Assembly: GCA_030625815.1 (NCBI GenBank)
Contig: DAOUQF010000027.1
Location: forward strand, 1 to 52,661
DNA from: Eubacteriales bacterium
GTDB taxonomy: Bacteria > Bacillota > Clostridia > Tissierellales > GPF-1
Reading direction: 5' to 3'
DNA length: 52,661 nucleotides
A model generated the notes under the pieces. It had not been told where the DNA came from, made no database searches, and was given only the letters and a program-made list of their open reading frames with translations. A program made the position numbers and the translations under genes. Below, piece after piece: positions 45,101 through 52,654 of the stretch (its first letter is position 1; each line of letters starts with the position of its first letter).

Positions 45101-47933
45101 GCGCATTTTCATAGGCAGGAATTCGCTTGTTGTTGAAGTCGCGAAGCAAATCTCCCTCTTCGTCAACCAAATACAATAATTTCGTAGTTTGATCGAGTCC
45201 CGGAAGGCTGCCGTCTTCCCAAATATATTGCTCAATGACTTCCGGCGAGTCAATTTTCACCTGCGGATTCATAATTTCACCCGCGCTGACCAGATCCGGC
45301 TTCTCCATATCAAAAGTATGGTAGATAACCAGTTTCCCCGAGTCCGGCACATAGGCATCCTTGCCCTTTTGTTCGCCCACGCCTTGCGCATCCTTTTTAT
45401 CCGGATCAATGATTCCGTCTGTCGGATCTTCTTCCGGATCCTGCTCGTCCCCCGAATCCTCCGGCTCATCCGAAACGACACTGGCGCCAGTCCCATCGTC
45501 TGGAACAACGCTGGCGCTCGTTACATCATCCGTTTCATCCGGTCCGGCGCCAACACCCTTGGTTTCCTCGTAGCAGATCGCCACCCAGGCTTTGGTTACC
45601 GATTTTCCTTCCGAGTCTTTCGCCGTATATTTCTGCATCATAATATTGGGGCGAGACGCCCCGGTATTGCCGTCCAAGATCCGTCCGTCACCCGTTACCG
45701 CGACATACTTGTCCGCGTTCTGGTGATTGACTTTGAAATAGAGGCGATCGCAAATTGCAGGGCCGTTATAATAGCTCGGCAAGTCCGCATACGCATAGCG
45801 ATGAGTCCCCTTCTCGTCCTCTTCCTCTAAGATCGGCACAAAATTGCCAGAATCAACCGGTAATATTTCGCCTTCCAACAAGGAAGATAAACCCGGCACG
45901 ATACTTTCATCGATTTTCATACTGTTCGTGTTGACCGTGTCATTATCGGAAATCCGAATTGGCAAGGTAAACGGCACCTCAGCCTTCGGTCTACCCTTTT
46001 GATCCTCATTGATCTCTTCTTTTGAAACCCCGTTCGAATCAAAGTCCACATCAATCGGTGCGAAGTTCTCCCATAGAATATAGGAATACCAGATATCAGT
46101 TTTGTGACTGGTTGTCGCGCCACTCCACCCGTCTCCGGGGCCAGCGCATTCGCCCGGTCTCAATCCTTCCGGATCCTCTTGCCAGACGACTCCAAACCCG
46201 GCGCCTTCCACGCCGCTCTGCATCAATTGATAGGCATCACGCCGACCGGAAGTCAACCTTTCCGGCTTGTACCAATTCACTTCGCCCGTCGCCGGATCGA
46301 TGATCCCGCGGCAAGTCCAAACCACGCTAAACGGAAGTTCCCCAACCTCAGGGTATCCTTCTCCCGTGTAGTCTCTCGATCGCTGCGGTCCGCCTACGCC
46401 CCAAATGTCATCGACATAATACGGTTCATCCGGCTCCAACGCATAGCGCGGATTTCCGGTTCTCGCAAATTTCGAAGTCCAAGATACAAGAATATAGTTT
46501 CCCCGCACACGCACCTGCGGCTTCTTGACCGATCCCGAACACTCAATGCCGTCAATATCGACAAAAGAAGACTTGTCTGCTGATTTCGACAGATTCTTCA
46601 CCTGCCAGGTCTCGCCCGCATCCCGCGAGACGGCGCCATAGACATCAAAACCGTCGGTTCCCATTACTTCTTCCGCATAGCAAGCCACCAACGGCTTGGC
46701 AAGGTTCCGCTGTTCCGCGAGTACATAATCTTCTTCCTGGGTTTCTTCATCGAAAACCAGGTCATAATAATTCAAGGTTACCGGATCGCCATTGGCTTTC
46801 ATGGCAGGCACGTAGACCGGCATCAACTCGAGTTTTGCCTTTGCATCCTCAAAAGCCGAGTTTTTCGATACGTTCTTTCGCACCACATTGCTACTGGTGC
46901 CCTTCTCCAAATGATCCGCTGCCTCCACGTCTGAAACAGGATTCAAACGCCCACCCATCTTTTGATTGGTGGTTTCGATCAATTCATCGATTTCCGCTGT
47001 ATTGGAGTAATCCAAGCCTTCAACACCCAATTCCGCAACTGATTGGGTGAAAGCCAAACTTGTAGCGGGACTAATTTCGATTCCGCCATTGGGTTCTCCA
47101 TCCTCGTCGAAACTCTGCAAGAGTTTCGCCATATTGACAACCGATCGATTCTCAAGCTCTTCCACGCCCATGACATCCATCGGCGTTACTCGATGATCCG
47201 CCTTCGCAGAACCTACGAAAACATCACCGATAAAAAAGTCTACCGTTTCCCCGTCAAAATACTCAAACGAACCGCCACTATCGGTTTTCCCGACATGGGT
47301 AGGCGTTTGATAGGCAAGGCCCTTGACGGGTGCATCAATAAAGTGCCCCGTGCTTGGATGCACAATGGCATAATCCATCCACCAACCGGAGTTGTTTAAA
47401 AACTCCCGATTGCCTTCCGCCCAAGCAAGTTCTATTCCTTGTTCCGCCATATCAACAGGTTCCACGCGTACACAAACCGAAATCCGCGGAAGTCGCCTCG
47501 GCTCGTCCCGACGTCCCCAAGAAATATTCAATTCATTTAACAATTCCAAGGAAAATTCATATGTATGGCTTGGCTCTGCCAATTTTTCTTGGTAAGGAAA
47601 TGCCTCCAGCTTCGGTGCACCTCCAAGCGAAGTCGGCACCTCCCCATTTCCGACATAGATCATGACCTCTTTAATGACCCATTCCGGATTCGTCTCCAGA
47701 AGCATCCTCAAATCATTCCGCGTATTCCACAGCGACATGCTGCCCACGCTGCGATAATCCGCTCGGCTAGCTCCTCCTTCTACGATCAAAAGATCAGCCT
47801 CATATTTTCCAGGTCCGACATATCCCACTTCAGCCAGGTTCGTTTCATCCGCAAAACCGGCTATGGATATGGAGAATAGCTGGAGTACCATGGCAACGAC
47901 CACGATCGCAATCAACCGTTTTCTTACCTTCAT
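42171..47933 (-). CDS. Giant S-layer-anchored protein with Asp-box, Ig-like and SLH domains
   Basis: A 1920-residue surface protein. A signal peptide covers residues 1-27 (ending SIAGFA). Asp-box turns typical of sialidase-like beta-propellers appear at about 440 (SRDAGETW), 1109 (SFDGGLTF) and 1250 (TDFGDSF), and an acidic linker near 830-880. Three Ig-like repeats cover about 1340-1590 (each with a TGVENG/SGIEDG-like start). A ZU5-like beta domain follows near 1600-1740, and three SLH repeats finish the protein from about 1745; the first is canonical, the second and third are degenerate. SLH domains bind the secondary cell-wall polymer. I see no clear sialidase arginine triad, so binding rather than hydrolysis is possible. 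The ATG at 47933 has AAAGGAGG six bases upstream; the longer frame runs into the riboswitch. Confidence 0.9.
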   Translation of the reverse strand: MKVRKRLIAIVVVAMVLQLFSISIAGFADETNLAEVGYVGPGKYEADLLIVEGGASRADYRSVGSMSLWNTRNDLRMLLETNPEWVIKEVMIYVGNGEVPTSLGGAPKLEAFPYQEKLAEPSHTYEFSLELLNELNISWGRRDEPRRLPRISVCVRVEPVDMAEQGIELAWAEGNREFLNNSGWWMDYAIVHPSTGHFIDAPVKGLAYQTPTHVGKTDSGGSFEYFDGETVDFFIGDVFVGSAKADHRVTPMDVMGVEELENRSVVNMAKLLQSFDEDGEPNGGIEISPATSLAFTQSVAELGVEGLDYSNTAEIDELIETTNQKMGGRLNPVSDVEAADHLEKGTSSNVVRKNVSKNSAFEDAKAKLELMPVYVPAMKANGDPVTLNYYDLVFDEETQEEDYVLAEQRNLAKPLVACYAEEVMGTDGFDVYGAVSRDAGETWQVKNLSKSADKSSFVDIDGIECSGSVKKPQVRVRGNYILVSWTSKFARTGNPRYALEPDEPYYVDDIWGVGGPQRSRDYTGEGYPEVGELPFSVVWTCRGIIDPATGEVNWYKPERLTSGRRDAYQLMQSGVEGAGFGVVWQEDPEGLRPGECAGPGDGWSGATTSHKTDIWYSYILWENFAPIDVDFDSNGVSKEEINEDQKGRPKAEVPFTLPIRISDNDTVNTNSMKIDESIVPGLSSLLEGEILPVDSGNFVPILEEEDEKGTHRYAYADLPSYYNGPAICDRLYFKVNHQNADKYVAVTGDGRILDGNTGASRPNIMMQKYTAKDSEGKSVTKAWVAICYEETKGVGAGPDETDDVTSASVVPDDGTGASVVSDEPEDSGDEQDPEEDPTDGIIDPDKKDAQGVGEQKGKDAYVPDSGKLVIYHTFDMEKPDLVSAGEIMNPQVKIDSPEVIEQYIWEDGSLPGLDQTTKLLYLVDEEGDLLRDFNNKRIPAYENARRPRMIIQGASAALGKSTPASPAKWPTGVPLVMVFKMGEEGKGRPSDIMMRRWEIPSDFGTINKNPYETVFLTDEIQNVSATTPTEKLENTTNSGDGSGDGIKVMRWEQLESNLQASTYANPYEDARAHRGIIRGQQLAIAYDWTPNWAASRNGNDVYNVYLRRSFDGGLTFTTNPKGTNEVYIDGVYQGIGVLHEDAYRTSLGTGNERIDDEEIPKITVQSYYAKGAYEPAQNLSKLQNNKVTAIEPRLVGGPSSTKVNGEVMFPEEQRDVNLFWVTYGTCSNPGKNSTESKTPMDLYYSYTTDFGDSFYHETKLVNPESSGHYAGHEREAWPWLAKDTGKLEMEQAECQIRMSPDGNVMYTVWNENGNGNGDVKFRRIMLNDRMIESDLEMVDLTPPFITISGIEDGDVRNEDVSIEIFLSELGSWEATVKEGTSETVYTENPIEIAVATTPKAYVLDVVAEDLNNNVSSRTIAFTMDGNVPHIVVTGVENGEHRAGDIDFTIDTGDAEADVALQWNGTMMPPMNNPYHLEAEGRYELDITASLGGYTAEKHMGFVIDLTAPEIRIEGVLDQGIYMNSARPEVIITDNLSHHLQEREILLNGEEYLSATRISESGDYELYVLAVDQAGNRAELTVNFTVEIEGTRYRIRYDEETAIEGTIPAGEETTILFEEDFATLMIPAGEFTEDVQYRIVPNAEGDDFGTSGVKIGDEVYRIELLTAEGGQIQSFDKALTLTFAYKEEELPAGVEESDIEICYWDEDLNEWIVVPSVIDTEANIIIAKINHLTVFSLMAREGFPSLQDCEDHWAKGYIYQLASLGICSGDQKGAYHPEDPITREELAKILVNALKLESTGQMEIADAASVSGWAKDYVRVALATGALRLDENQAVRAKEFATREDLIVAAHAVFQLKDLGSAEMKFSDLGLLETELQETVRLLAQHGIMQGYGNGTIKPKNRILRGELAKMIAVYLKNGRR

Positions 47934-48013
47934 CGATAACCTCCTTTTCTTGCACATTATGATAATCTTTCTCATTATCGTCATAAATAGATAAATCAAC
48001 CTTTTTTTGCCAA

Positions 48014-48042
48014 TAAAAAACTGCCACAATTTCTTGTGGCAG
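48014..48042 (-). terminator. Intrinsic terminator of the c-di-GMP riboswitch
   Basis: Minus-strand CTGCCACAA-GAAA-TTGTGGCAG is a perfect nine-base stem followed by six T. Its first arm (CTGCC) overlaps the conserved 3' end of the aptamer, so ligand binding and termination exclude one another. Confidence 0.88.
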
Positions 48043-48134
48043 CCTACCGGTCTTTCTTGTGATATCATTCTTTGGTGTTGAAAGATGTTTGACTTTGCGT
48101 CCCATTTTCACAAATGGTTTGCCTTTCTCATTAG
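48036..48134 (-). promoter_or_regulatory. Cyclic-di-GMP-I (GEMM) riboswitch aptamer
   Basis: On the minus strand AAAGGCAAACC is followed by the CCATTT-GTGA-AAATGG hairpin (a GNRA tetraloop), then GGGACGCAAAGTC, a variable P3 arm, and ACCGGTAGGCTGCC. These are the invariant parts of the GEMM-I aptamer: GGCAAACC, the GNRA tetraloop, GACGCAAAG and the GGTAGG..TGCC end. The base matching Vc2 position G20 is G and that matching A47 is A, which fits c-di-GMP rather than cyclic AMP-GMP. The 3' end overlaps the terminator. Ligand binding would keep the terminator from forming (an on-switch) if the P1 3' strand is sequestered; that direction is inference. Confidence 0.9.
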
Positions 48135-48170
48135 TTTAAATTGCAGTTGTATCCATTGTAATATCCCTGC

Positions 48171-48176
48171 ATTATA
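48171..48176 (-). promoter_or_regulatory. Probable -10 box of the riboswitch-led surface operon
   Basis: A perfect TATAAT on the minus strand about 37 bases upstream of the aptamer start. No good -35 is seen at 17 bases, so another sigma factor or an activator may be needed. Confidence 0.45.
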
Positions 48177-48249
48177 CAATTTTCACAACCTTTGTGCGGA
48201 TGATGGTATATTACCCATATCTTCCGGTGATAACCGTCCGTAATAAAAC

Positions 48250-48285
48250 GTAAAGAACGAAGGGCACATGCCCTTCGTTCTTTAC
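48250..48285. terminator. Long inverted repeat/terminator
   Basis: GTAAAGAACGAAGGGC and GCCCTTCGTTCTTTAC form a perfect 16-base-pair stem around ACAT. It is followed by TTTTATT on the minus strand and ATTTTG on the plus strand. It closes the tRNA-Sec transcript. Confidence 0.75.
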
Positions 48286-48311
48286 ATTTTGATTGTATTA
48301 TTCATAAAATA

Positions 48312-48404
48312 CTATTGTTTTTCCAATAAATTCCACGCATCCGCATAACTATCCAGATGCGGATCCAGATCAAGCTTGTTCAAGTCTGCTGCATTGCACT
48401 GCTA
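48312..48404 (-). other. Open stretch with coding-like sequence after tRNA-Sec; possible gene remnant
   Basis: Between an in-frame TAG at 48402-48404 and a TAG at 48312-48314 the minus strand reads 29 codons ending DLNKLDLDPHLDSYADAWNL then LEKQ. The composition looks like the C-terminus of a soluble protein. There is no ribosome-binding site or good start, and the frame 5' of the first stop (MDLHGLQSMAY) is short. It could be the decayed end of a lost gene or chance. The surrounding bases 48286-48447 otherwise hold nothing I can identify. Confidence 0.2.
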
Positions 48405-48447
48405 ATAAGCCATCGATTGCAAACCATGCAAATCCATCAAATTTTTA

Positions 48448-48544
48448 TGGCGGGAATAGATGGGAATCGAACCCACCCAGGACGTTCTTCACGCCCCGAA
48501 CTGGTTTTGAAGACCAGAGAGCACACCAGCACTCATCTACTCCC
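48448..48544 (-). tRNA. selC: tRNA-Sec (anticodon TCA)
   Basis: A 97-base tRNA with the features special to tRNA-Sec. The acceptor arm has eight base pairs (GGGAGTAG with CTATTCCC). The anticodon arm is CTGGT-CTTCAAA-ACCAG with anticodon TCA (plus-strand 48508-48510). The long variable arm pairs GGGGCGT with AACGTCC, and the T arm is present. The 3' CCA is encoded. It reads UGA as selenocysteine with the SelB factor encoded 2.2 kb away. It lies 52 bases downstream of the histidine kinase terminator. Confidence 0.97.
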
Positions 48545-48595
48545 ATGGGGTATGCTATCTGATTATGCCACAGATTCAAAAGAAGCGCAAGCAGC

Positions 48596-48621
48596 AAAAA
48601 AGGCGCAGCCTTGGCTACACC
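48596..48621 (-). terminator. Intrinsic terminator after the histidine kinase
   Basis: Minus-strand GGTGTAGCC pairs with GGCTGCGCC (with two G-U pairs) and is followed by six T. The stem overlaps the kinase stop codon at 48615-48617. Confidence 0.75.
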
Positions 48622-50042
48622 TCCGGAATCCAAATTCGAAACACGCTGCCTTCGCCCAATTCACTCTTCACCTCAACTCGTCCCTGATGAAGCTCGATGA
48701 TCTGATTGGCAATGGAAAGACCCAAACCGGTTCCCCCGGTTTTCCGGGAACGCGCCTTGTCCGTGCGATAAAACCGCTCGAATATATGATCAATCCCTTC
48801 GGGCTGAATTCCGATCCCATTGTCCGTCACCTCGATTACCGCGAATTTCCCTTCCCGGCGAAGCACAATATCCACTTTCCCGTCCGGCGCCGAATACTTG
48901 ATCGCATTTTGAATAATATTGTATACCGCTTGCTCAACCTTCTTGCCGTCACAGCTCAATTGAATACGGTCCACGGGCATAAAAACCACCTGAGATCCAT
49001 ATTCCTTGATCACCGGCTGCAAACGATGCAAGATCTGCTCGATCAGATAATTCAAAAGCGCCGGTCTGTAATTCAAACTCAGCTTCTCCCGATCCAAATC
49101 CACCAGCAGCAAAAGATCCACAATAATTTCATTTAATCGATCCACCTCATGATCGATGTCCGTCAAAAACTCACGATACAAGGCTTCCTCATTTTCCTCT
49201 TGACCCAATAGAGAACTGGCCAAAAGCTTAATGGATGCAAGGGGCGTTTTCAATTCATGGGAAACATTCCCTACAAATTCCCGCCGCTGAACATCCACCT
49301 GATCCAATTTGGTACTCATAATATTAAATGCCGCCGCCAGTTTCTCCAGCTCATCCCGGGTGTGAATCTCCACTCGCTGCTGAAGATTGCCCTGGCTCAT
49401 CTTGGTAAAGGTCTCCGTCAATTCGGTGATGGGCTTTGTCATCAAGTCCGCGAACATCATGCTGATCACAAAAACGATTAAAATGCCAAAGATTGTGATG
49501 ATATCCAGCGCGGAGGTTACTTCCTCCACCCGCAAATGGAGCTCGTCCAAAGGCTTGATGACCATGGCGACTCCAATAGTTTCGCCGAAATAGACAATGG
49601 GCTCCGCAACAATCAATCGATCGCTTTCCTCTTCCACCCGCACGACTGTGGTGCCGGCAAGACTATCCCTCGCATCGTTCGAGGCGTATACCGTATTGGT
49701 CAACCGGTCATCCGAGTCTTCCAAAACCATCAAATTCGGATCCAGCAATAGAATCCTCGCCTGAATTTTATCGCTATACTCCTTCAATTGATTGCTGAAG
49801 TCATCCCGGACGGGTTGATACTCCGACTGAGACAAATAGTATTGATTCTGTGAAGCCAATATCTTCGCTTCCGCCACGATATTTGTTTGCACCTCGTCCA
49901 AGTAAACATTGTACAAGGTCTGCCCCACAAAAATTCGGATGATCATAATAAAAACAATAATCAAAAATAAATAGGTGAAAACAAGTTTCCACCTAATACT
50001 GATAATCAAATTACTGAGTTTTTCCCTTAAAATAGTAACCAA
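48615..50042 (-). CDS. Sensor histidine kinase (PhoR/WalK-like)
   Basis: A 475-residue membrane sensor. A first transmembrane helix (about 19-41) is followed by an extracytoplasmic sensing region of about 140 residues, a second helix near 185-205, and a HAMP domain. The H-box is FVGNVSHELKTPLASIKLL near residue 260, the N-box NAIKYS near 385, and G-boxes DNGIGI and GGTGLGLSI follow. It phosphorylates the response regulator encoded upstream. The start codon is uncertain: this TTG at 50042 overlaps the regulator, and a TTG at 50009 is also in frame, but neither has an ideal ribosome-binding site. Confidence 0.9.
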   Translation of the reverse strand: MVTILREKLSNLIISIRWKLVFTYLFLIIVFIMIIRIFVGQTLYNVYLDEVQTNIVAEAKILASQNQYYLSQSEYQPVRDDFSNQLKEYSDKIQARILLLDPNLMVLEDSDDRLTNTVYASNDARDSLAGTTVVRVEEESDRLIVAEPIVYFGETIGVAMVIKPLDELHLRVEEVTSALDIITIFGILIVFVISMMFADLMTKPITELTETFTKMSQGNLQQRVEIHTRDELEKLAAAFNIMSTKLDQVDVQRREFVGNVSHELKTPLASIKLLASSLLGQEENEEALYREFLTDIDHEVDRLNEIIVDLLLLVDLDREKLSLNYRPALLNYLIEQILHRLQPVIKEYGSQVVFMPVDRIQLSCDGKKVEQAVYNIIQNAIKYSAPDGKVDIVLRREGKFAVIEVTDNGIGIQPEGIDHIFERFYRTDKARSRKTGGTGLGLSIANQIIELHQGRVEVKSELGEGSVFRIWIPEV

Positions 50043-50700
50043 CTCCCCATTTTGTCAGGACATATTCCGCTTGGCTTGAATTTTCTTCAATCTTTTCACG
50101 CAGTCGGCGAATATGCACATCCACCGTGCGAAGATCTCCAAAGTACTCATATCCCCAAATGATTTCCAACAATTCTTCCCGTGTAAAGACTTTGCCCGGG
50201 TTCGTTGCCAACAGCAATAACAGATCAAATTCTTTTGCCGTTAAGTTGATTTCCTTATTGCGTGCAGAAACCTTGCGTCCCAGGGTATTGATCGTAAAAT
50301 CCTCTACCTTGATCACCTGCTCCGCCGGCTTGTTCTTGATTGCGGTTCGTCGCAGGATCGCCTTGATCCGCGCCTTCAGCTCCAAGATATTGAAAGGCTT
50401 CGTCAAATAATCATCCGCCCCGTATTCCAGTCCCAAAATCTTATTCATGTCTTCGCCTTTGGCTGTCAACATAATAATGGGAACCTGCGAGGATTCTCGA
50501 ATCTTTTGACATACCTCAAGACCATCCATCTCCGGCAGCATCAAATCCAAAATAATCAGATCATAATCATTCTTCGCAAATTTCTCAAGTCCTTCTTTTC
50601 CGTCATAGGCTGCGTCTATCACATGCTCATCCTGTTCCAAGCTATACTTGAGTCCTTTGACCAGTAATGCTTCGTCATCGACGATTAATATTTTACTCAT
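50011..50700 (-). CDS. Response regulator, OmpR/PhoB family
   Basis: A 229-residue transcription factor. The receiver domain has the acidic VDDE, the phospho-acceptor Asp in IILDLMLPEMDG near 52, and the Lys in DDYLTKPFN near 102. The C-terminal winged helix has EFDLLLLLATNPGKVFTREE and the recognition helix RTVDVHIRRLREKI. It overlaps the kinase gene, its cognate sensor. Targets are unknown; neither the tRNA-Sec nor the surface operon upstream region is obviously tied to it. Confidence 0.95.
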   Translation of the reverse strand: MSKILIVDDEALLVKGLKYSLEQDEHVIDAAYDGKEGLEKFAKNDYDLIILDLMLPEMDGLEVCQKIRESSQVPIIMLTAKGEDMNKILGLEYGADDYLTKPFNILELKARIKAILRRTAIKNKPAEQVIKVEDFTINTLGRKVSARNKEINLTAKEFDLLLLLATNPGKVFTREELLEIIWGYEYFGDLRTVDVHIRRLREKIEENSSQAEYVLTKWGVGYYFKGKTQ

Positions 50701-50752
50701 AAAACCCCTCCTGTACCTTCATTTCATCCTTATTTTATCACAGTTTGCACGC

Positions 50753-52654
50753 TTAGCCTATGAATTTTGGCAATTCCCGTACGATTCTTTGGTCGCCTTG
50801 GCGCATCGTCCATTTTCGTTCATCATAGGTTTCCAACAGCAAAATCGCCTGCTTGCGAGAAATCCCATAGGCGTCTCGAAATTCACCCACGGCAAACGGG
50901 GCTTCTCCGAACCGCTCGACGATCAAACGAATCCCCTCTTCGACAAATTTTCTCGAAGCGAAGAGGTCTCCCCCAATACGCACAATCTCGCCCTCTTCCA
51001 ACAGGATCGGCCAGACGGCTTTGGCTTCACCGCGCTCACTCAACCATTGATTTTCCTTTACCGCTTCCCGTTGTGTCTCGGCCAGCTCCTTCAATTCCCG
51101 ATAAACCGCCGCCTGTTTCGGCGTCAATTTTCGTTCAAATCCTGCCAACCATATGATCGTTTCATCGCTGTGTCCGAACCCGGCCGCTTCCCAAGTTTGC
51201 AACACTTCCATTTGCCGCTTCCGGCTCGCCCCCGGCAACAAAAGATCCAGCCCTTGTTTTTTCGGCATTCCCCGGCGCAGGGGGTTTTCTTGATGAAACT
51301 CCCCCACGGTCTGAGAAAAACGAACATGGAGCTGGGTTTCTCGGTTTCTAGACAAAATGAAATTGGAATATAGAGCAATCTCTCCGTTCTTTTCCAAGAC
51401 GCCGATCCACGTTTCCGTTTCCTCCCTCGACCAGCCAAAGGCGCGGGCGAGGTCACCGTGATCCTGAACCAGCTCAATCGATCGATCCAAACGCGCCAAA
51501 AGAGCCAGCGCCGGACCGCCTTTTTGAATCGGCTCCAGCCAGTTCGCCATTCCCTTGCGCGCCCGTTTCCCCCGCGGGGGATCGGAATCCAACACCTGAC
51601 CGCCGCAAAGGGTTTCCACCGGCGAAAGGTTGCGAAGCACAAAGCGGTCAAACAAGACCAGAGGAATCGCTTCCTCTATCCGCAATAAAATCCAGCCCGC
51701 TTCTCCCGCCGGAACGCTCTCCGGTTCCAAATGCTCAACCCGGCATGCAACCTTTCTCGATCCCAGATGCAGGCGCAGCTCCATCCCTTTTGCAAGGGGT
51801 CGCGGACTGTCCTTGGTCATCTGAATCCATCCCGCAAACCGATCGCTCAAGGCAACACGATCCGGCAGGCTGACTAGGTCTCCCCGCTGGATCTGATCCT
51901 TTGAAAAGGCCGGCAGATTCATGGCAACCCGCTGTCCGGCAACGGCCTTCTCCACCGATTCATCATGGATCTGAATTCGCCGAATCTTGCTGGTTACTTG
52001 CTGCGGGTACAGCATCACCTCTTGACCGAGGGCCAAGCTTCCACCCAATAGGGTGCCGGTTACAACGCTTCCGAATCCCTTGATGGAAAAGGAGCGATCC
52101 ACCCAAAGGCGAGCCACCCCGTCCTCTTCTTGTTTCGGAGCGGAATCCGCCAACTGTTCAATGGCGAAGCGCAAATCATCGAGTCCCTCTCCCGTTTTGG
52201 AAGAGACAAAGATCCGCGGCGCTCGCGCCAAAAAACTGTCGCTCAATTCCTCTTTCAGGGAGTCGCTCACCATCTCGCGCCACTCCTCATCCACCAGATC
52301 CGTCTTCGTGATCACCACGATTCCCGCCTGGACATGAAGGAGTTTGAGAATCTCCAAGTGCTCTCGGCTCTGAGGCATCATCCCCTCGTCAGCCGCAACA
52401 ATAAACAAAACAAAATCCATGCCAAAAGCGCCTGTCAACATATTGGAGACAAAGCGCTCGTGTCCGGGCACGTCAATAAAACCAATCCGTTCCCCGCTGG
52501 CCAGATCATAATAGGTGAATCCCAAATCAATAGAGATTCCCCGCTGTTTTTCTTCTTTCAATCGATCCGTCTCTCGACCCGTCAAAGCACGAATCAGGGC
52601 AGTCTTGCCATGATCGATATGACCCGCAGTCCCGATAATAATCTGTCGCTTCAC
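50753..52654 (-). CDS. selB: Selenocysteine-specific elongation factor SelB
   Basis: A 633-residue translation factor that carries Sec-tRNA to UGA codons with a downstream SECIS hairpin. The EF-Tu-like G domain has GTAGHIDHGKTALI (residues about 8-21), DVPGHERFV and TKTDLVD; EF-Tu-like domains II and III follow. The C-terminal third is a series of winged helices that bind SECIS, the SelB hallmark. The start is a GTG at 52654 with GGAG upstream. The GTGA suggests overlap with a preceding gene, probably selA, beyond the right edge (inference). Confidence 0.95.
   Translation of the reverse strand: MKRQIIIGTAGHIDHGKTALIRALTGRETDRLKEEKQRGISIDLGFTYYDLASGERIGFIDVPGHERFVSNMLTGAFGMDFVLFIVAADEGMMPQSREHLEILKLLHVQAGIVVITKTDLVDEEWREMVSDSLKEELSDSFLARAPRIFVSSKTGEGLDDLRFAIEQLADSAPKQEEDGVARLWVDRSFSIKGFGSVVTGTLLGGSLALGQEVMLYPQQVTSKIRRIQIHDESVEKAVAGQRVAMNLPAFSKDQIQRGDLVSLPDRVALSDRFAGWIQMTKDSPRPLAKGMELRLHLGSRKVACRVEHLEPESVPAGEAGWILLRIEEAIPLVLFDRFVLRNLSPVETLCGGQVLDSDPPRGKRARKGMANWLEPIQKGGPALALLARLDRSIELVQDHGDLARAFGWSREETETWIGVLEKNGEIALYSNFILSRNRETQLHVRFSQTVGEFHQENPLRRGMPKKQGLDLLLPGASRKRQMEVLQTWEAAGFGHSDETIIWLAGFERKLTPKQAAVYRELKELAETQREAVKENQWLSERGEAKAVWPILLEEGEIVRIGGDLFASRKFVEEGIRLIVERFGEAPFAVGEFRDAYGISRKQAILLLETYDERKWTMRQGDQRIVRELPKFIG

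Noticed and set aside
48250-48285. Long inverted repeat considered as an insertion-sequence end or a CRISPR-like unit
   Set aside because: It is a single palindrome with flanking T runs, no transposase or target-site duplication, and fits a terminator for tRNA-Sec.
48445-48633. A 62-codon minus-strand frame running through the tRNA-Sec gene
   Set aside because: It overlaps a complete tRNA with all stems and therefore is not a protein gene.
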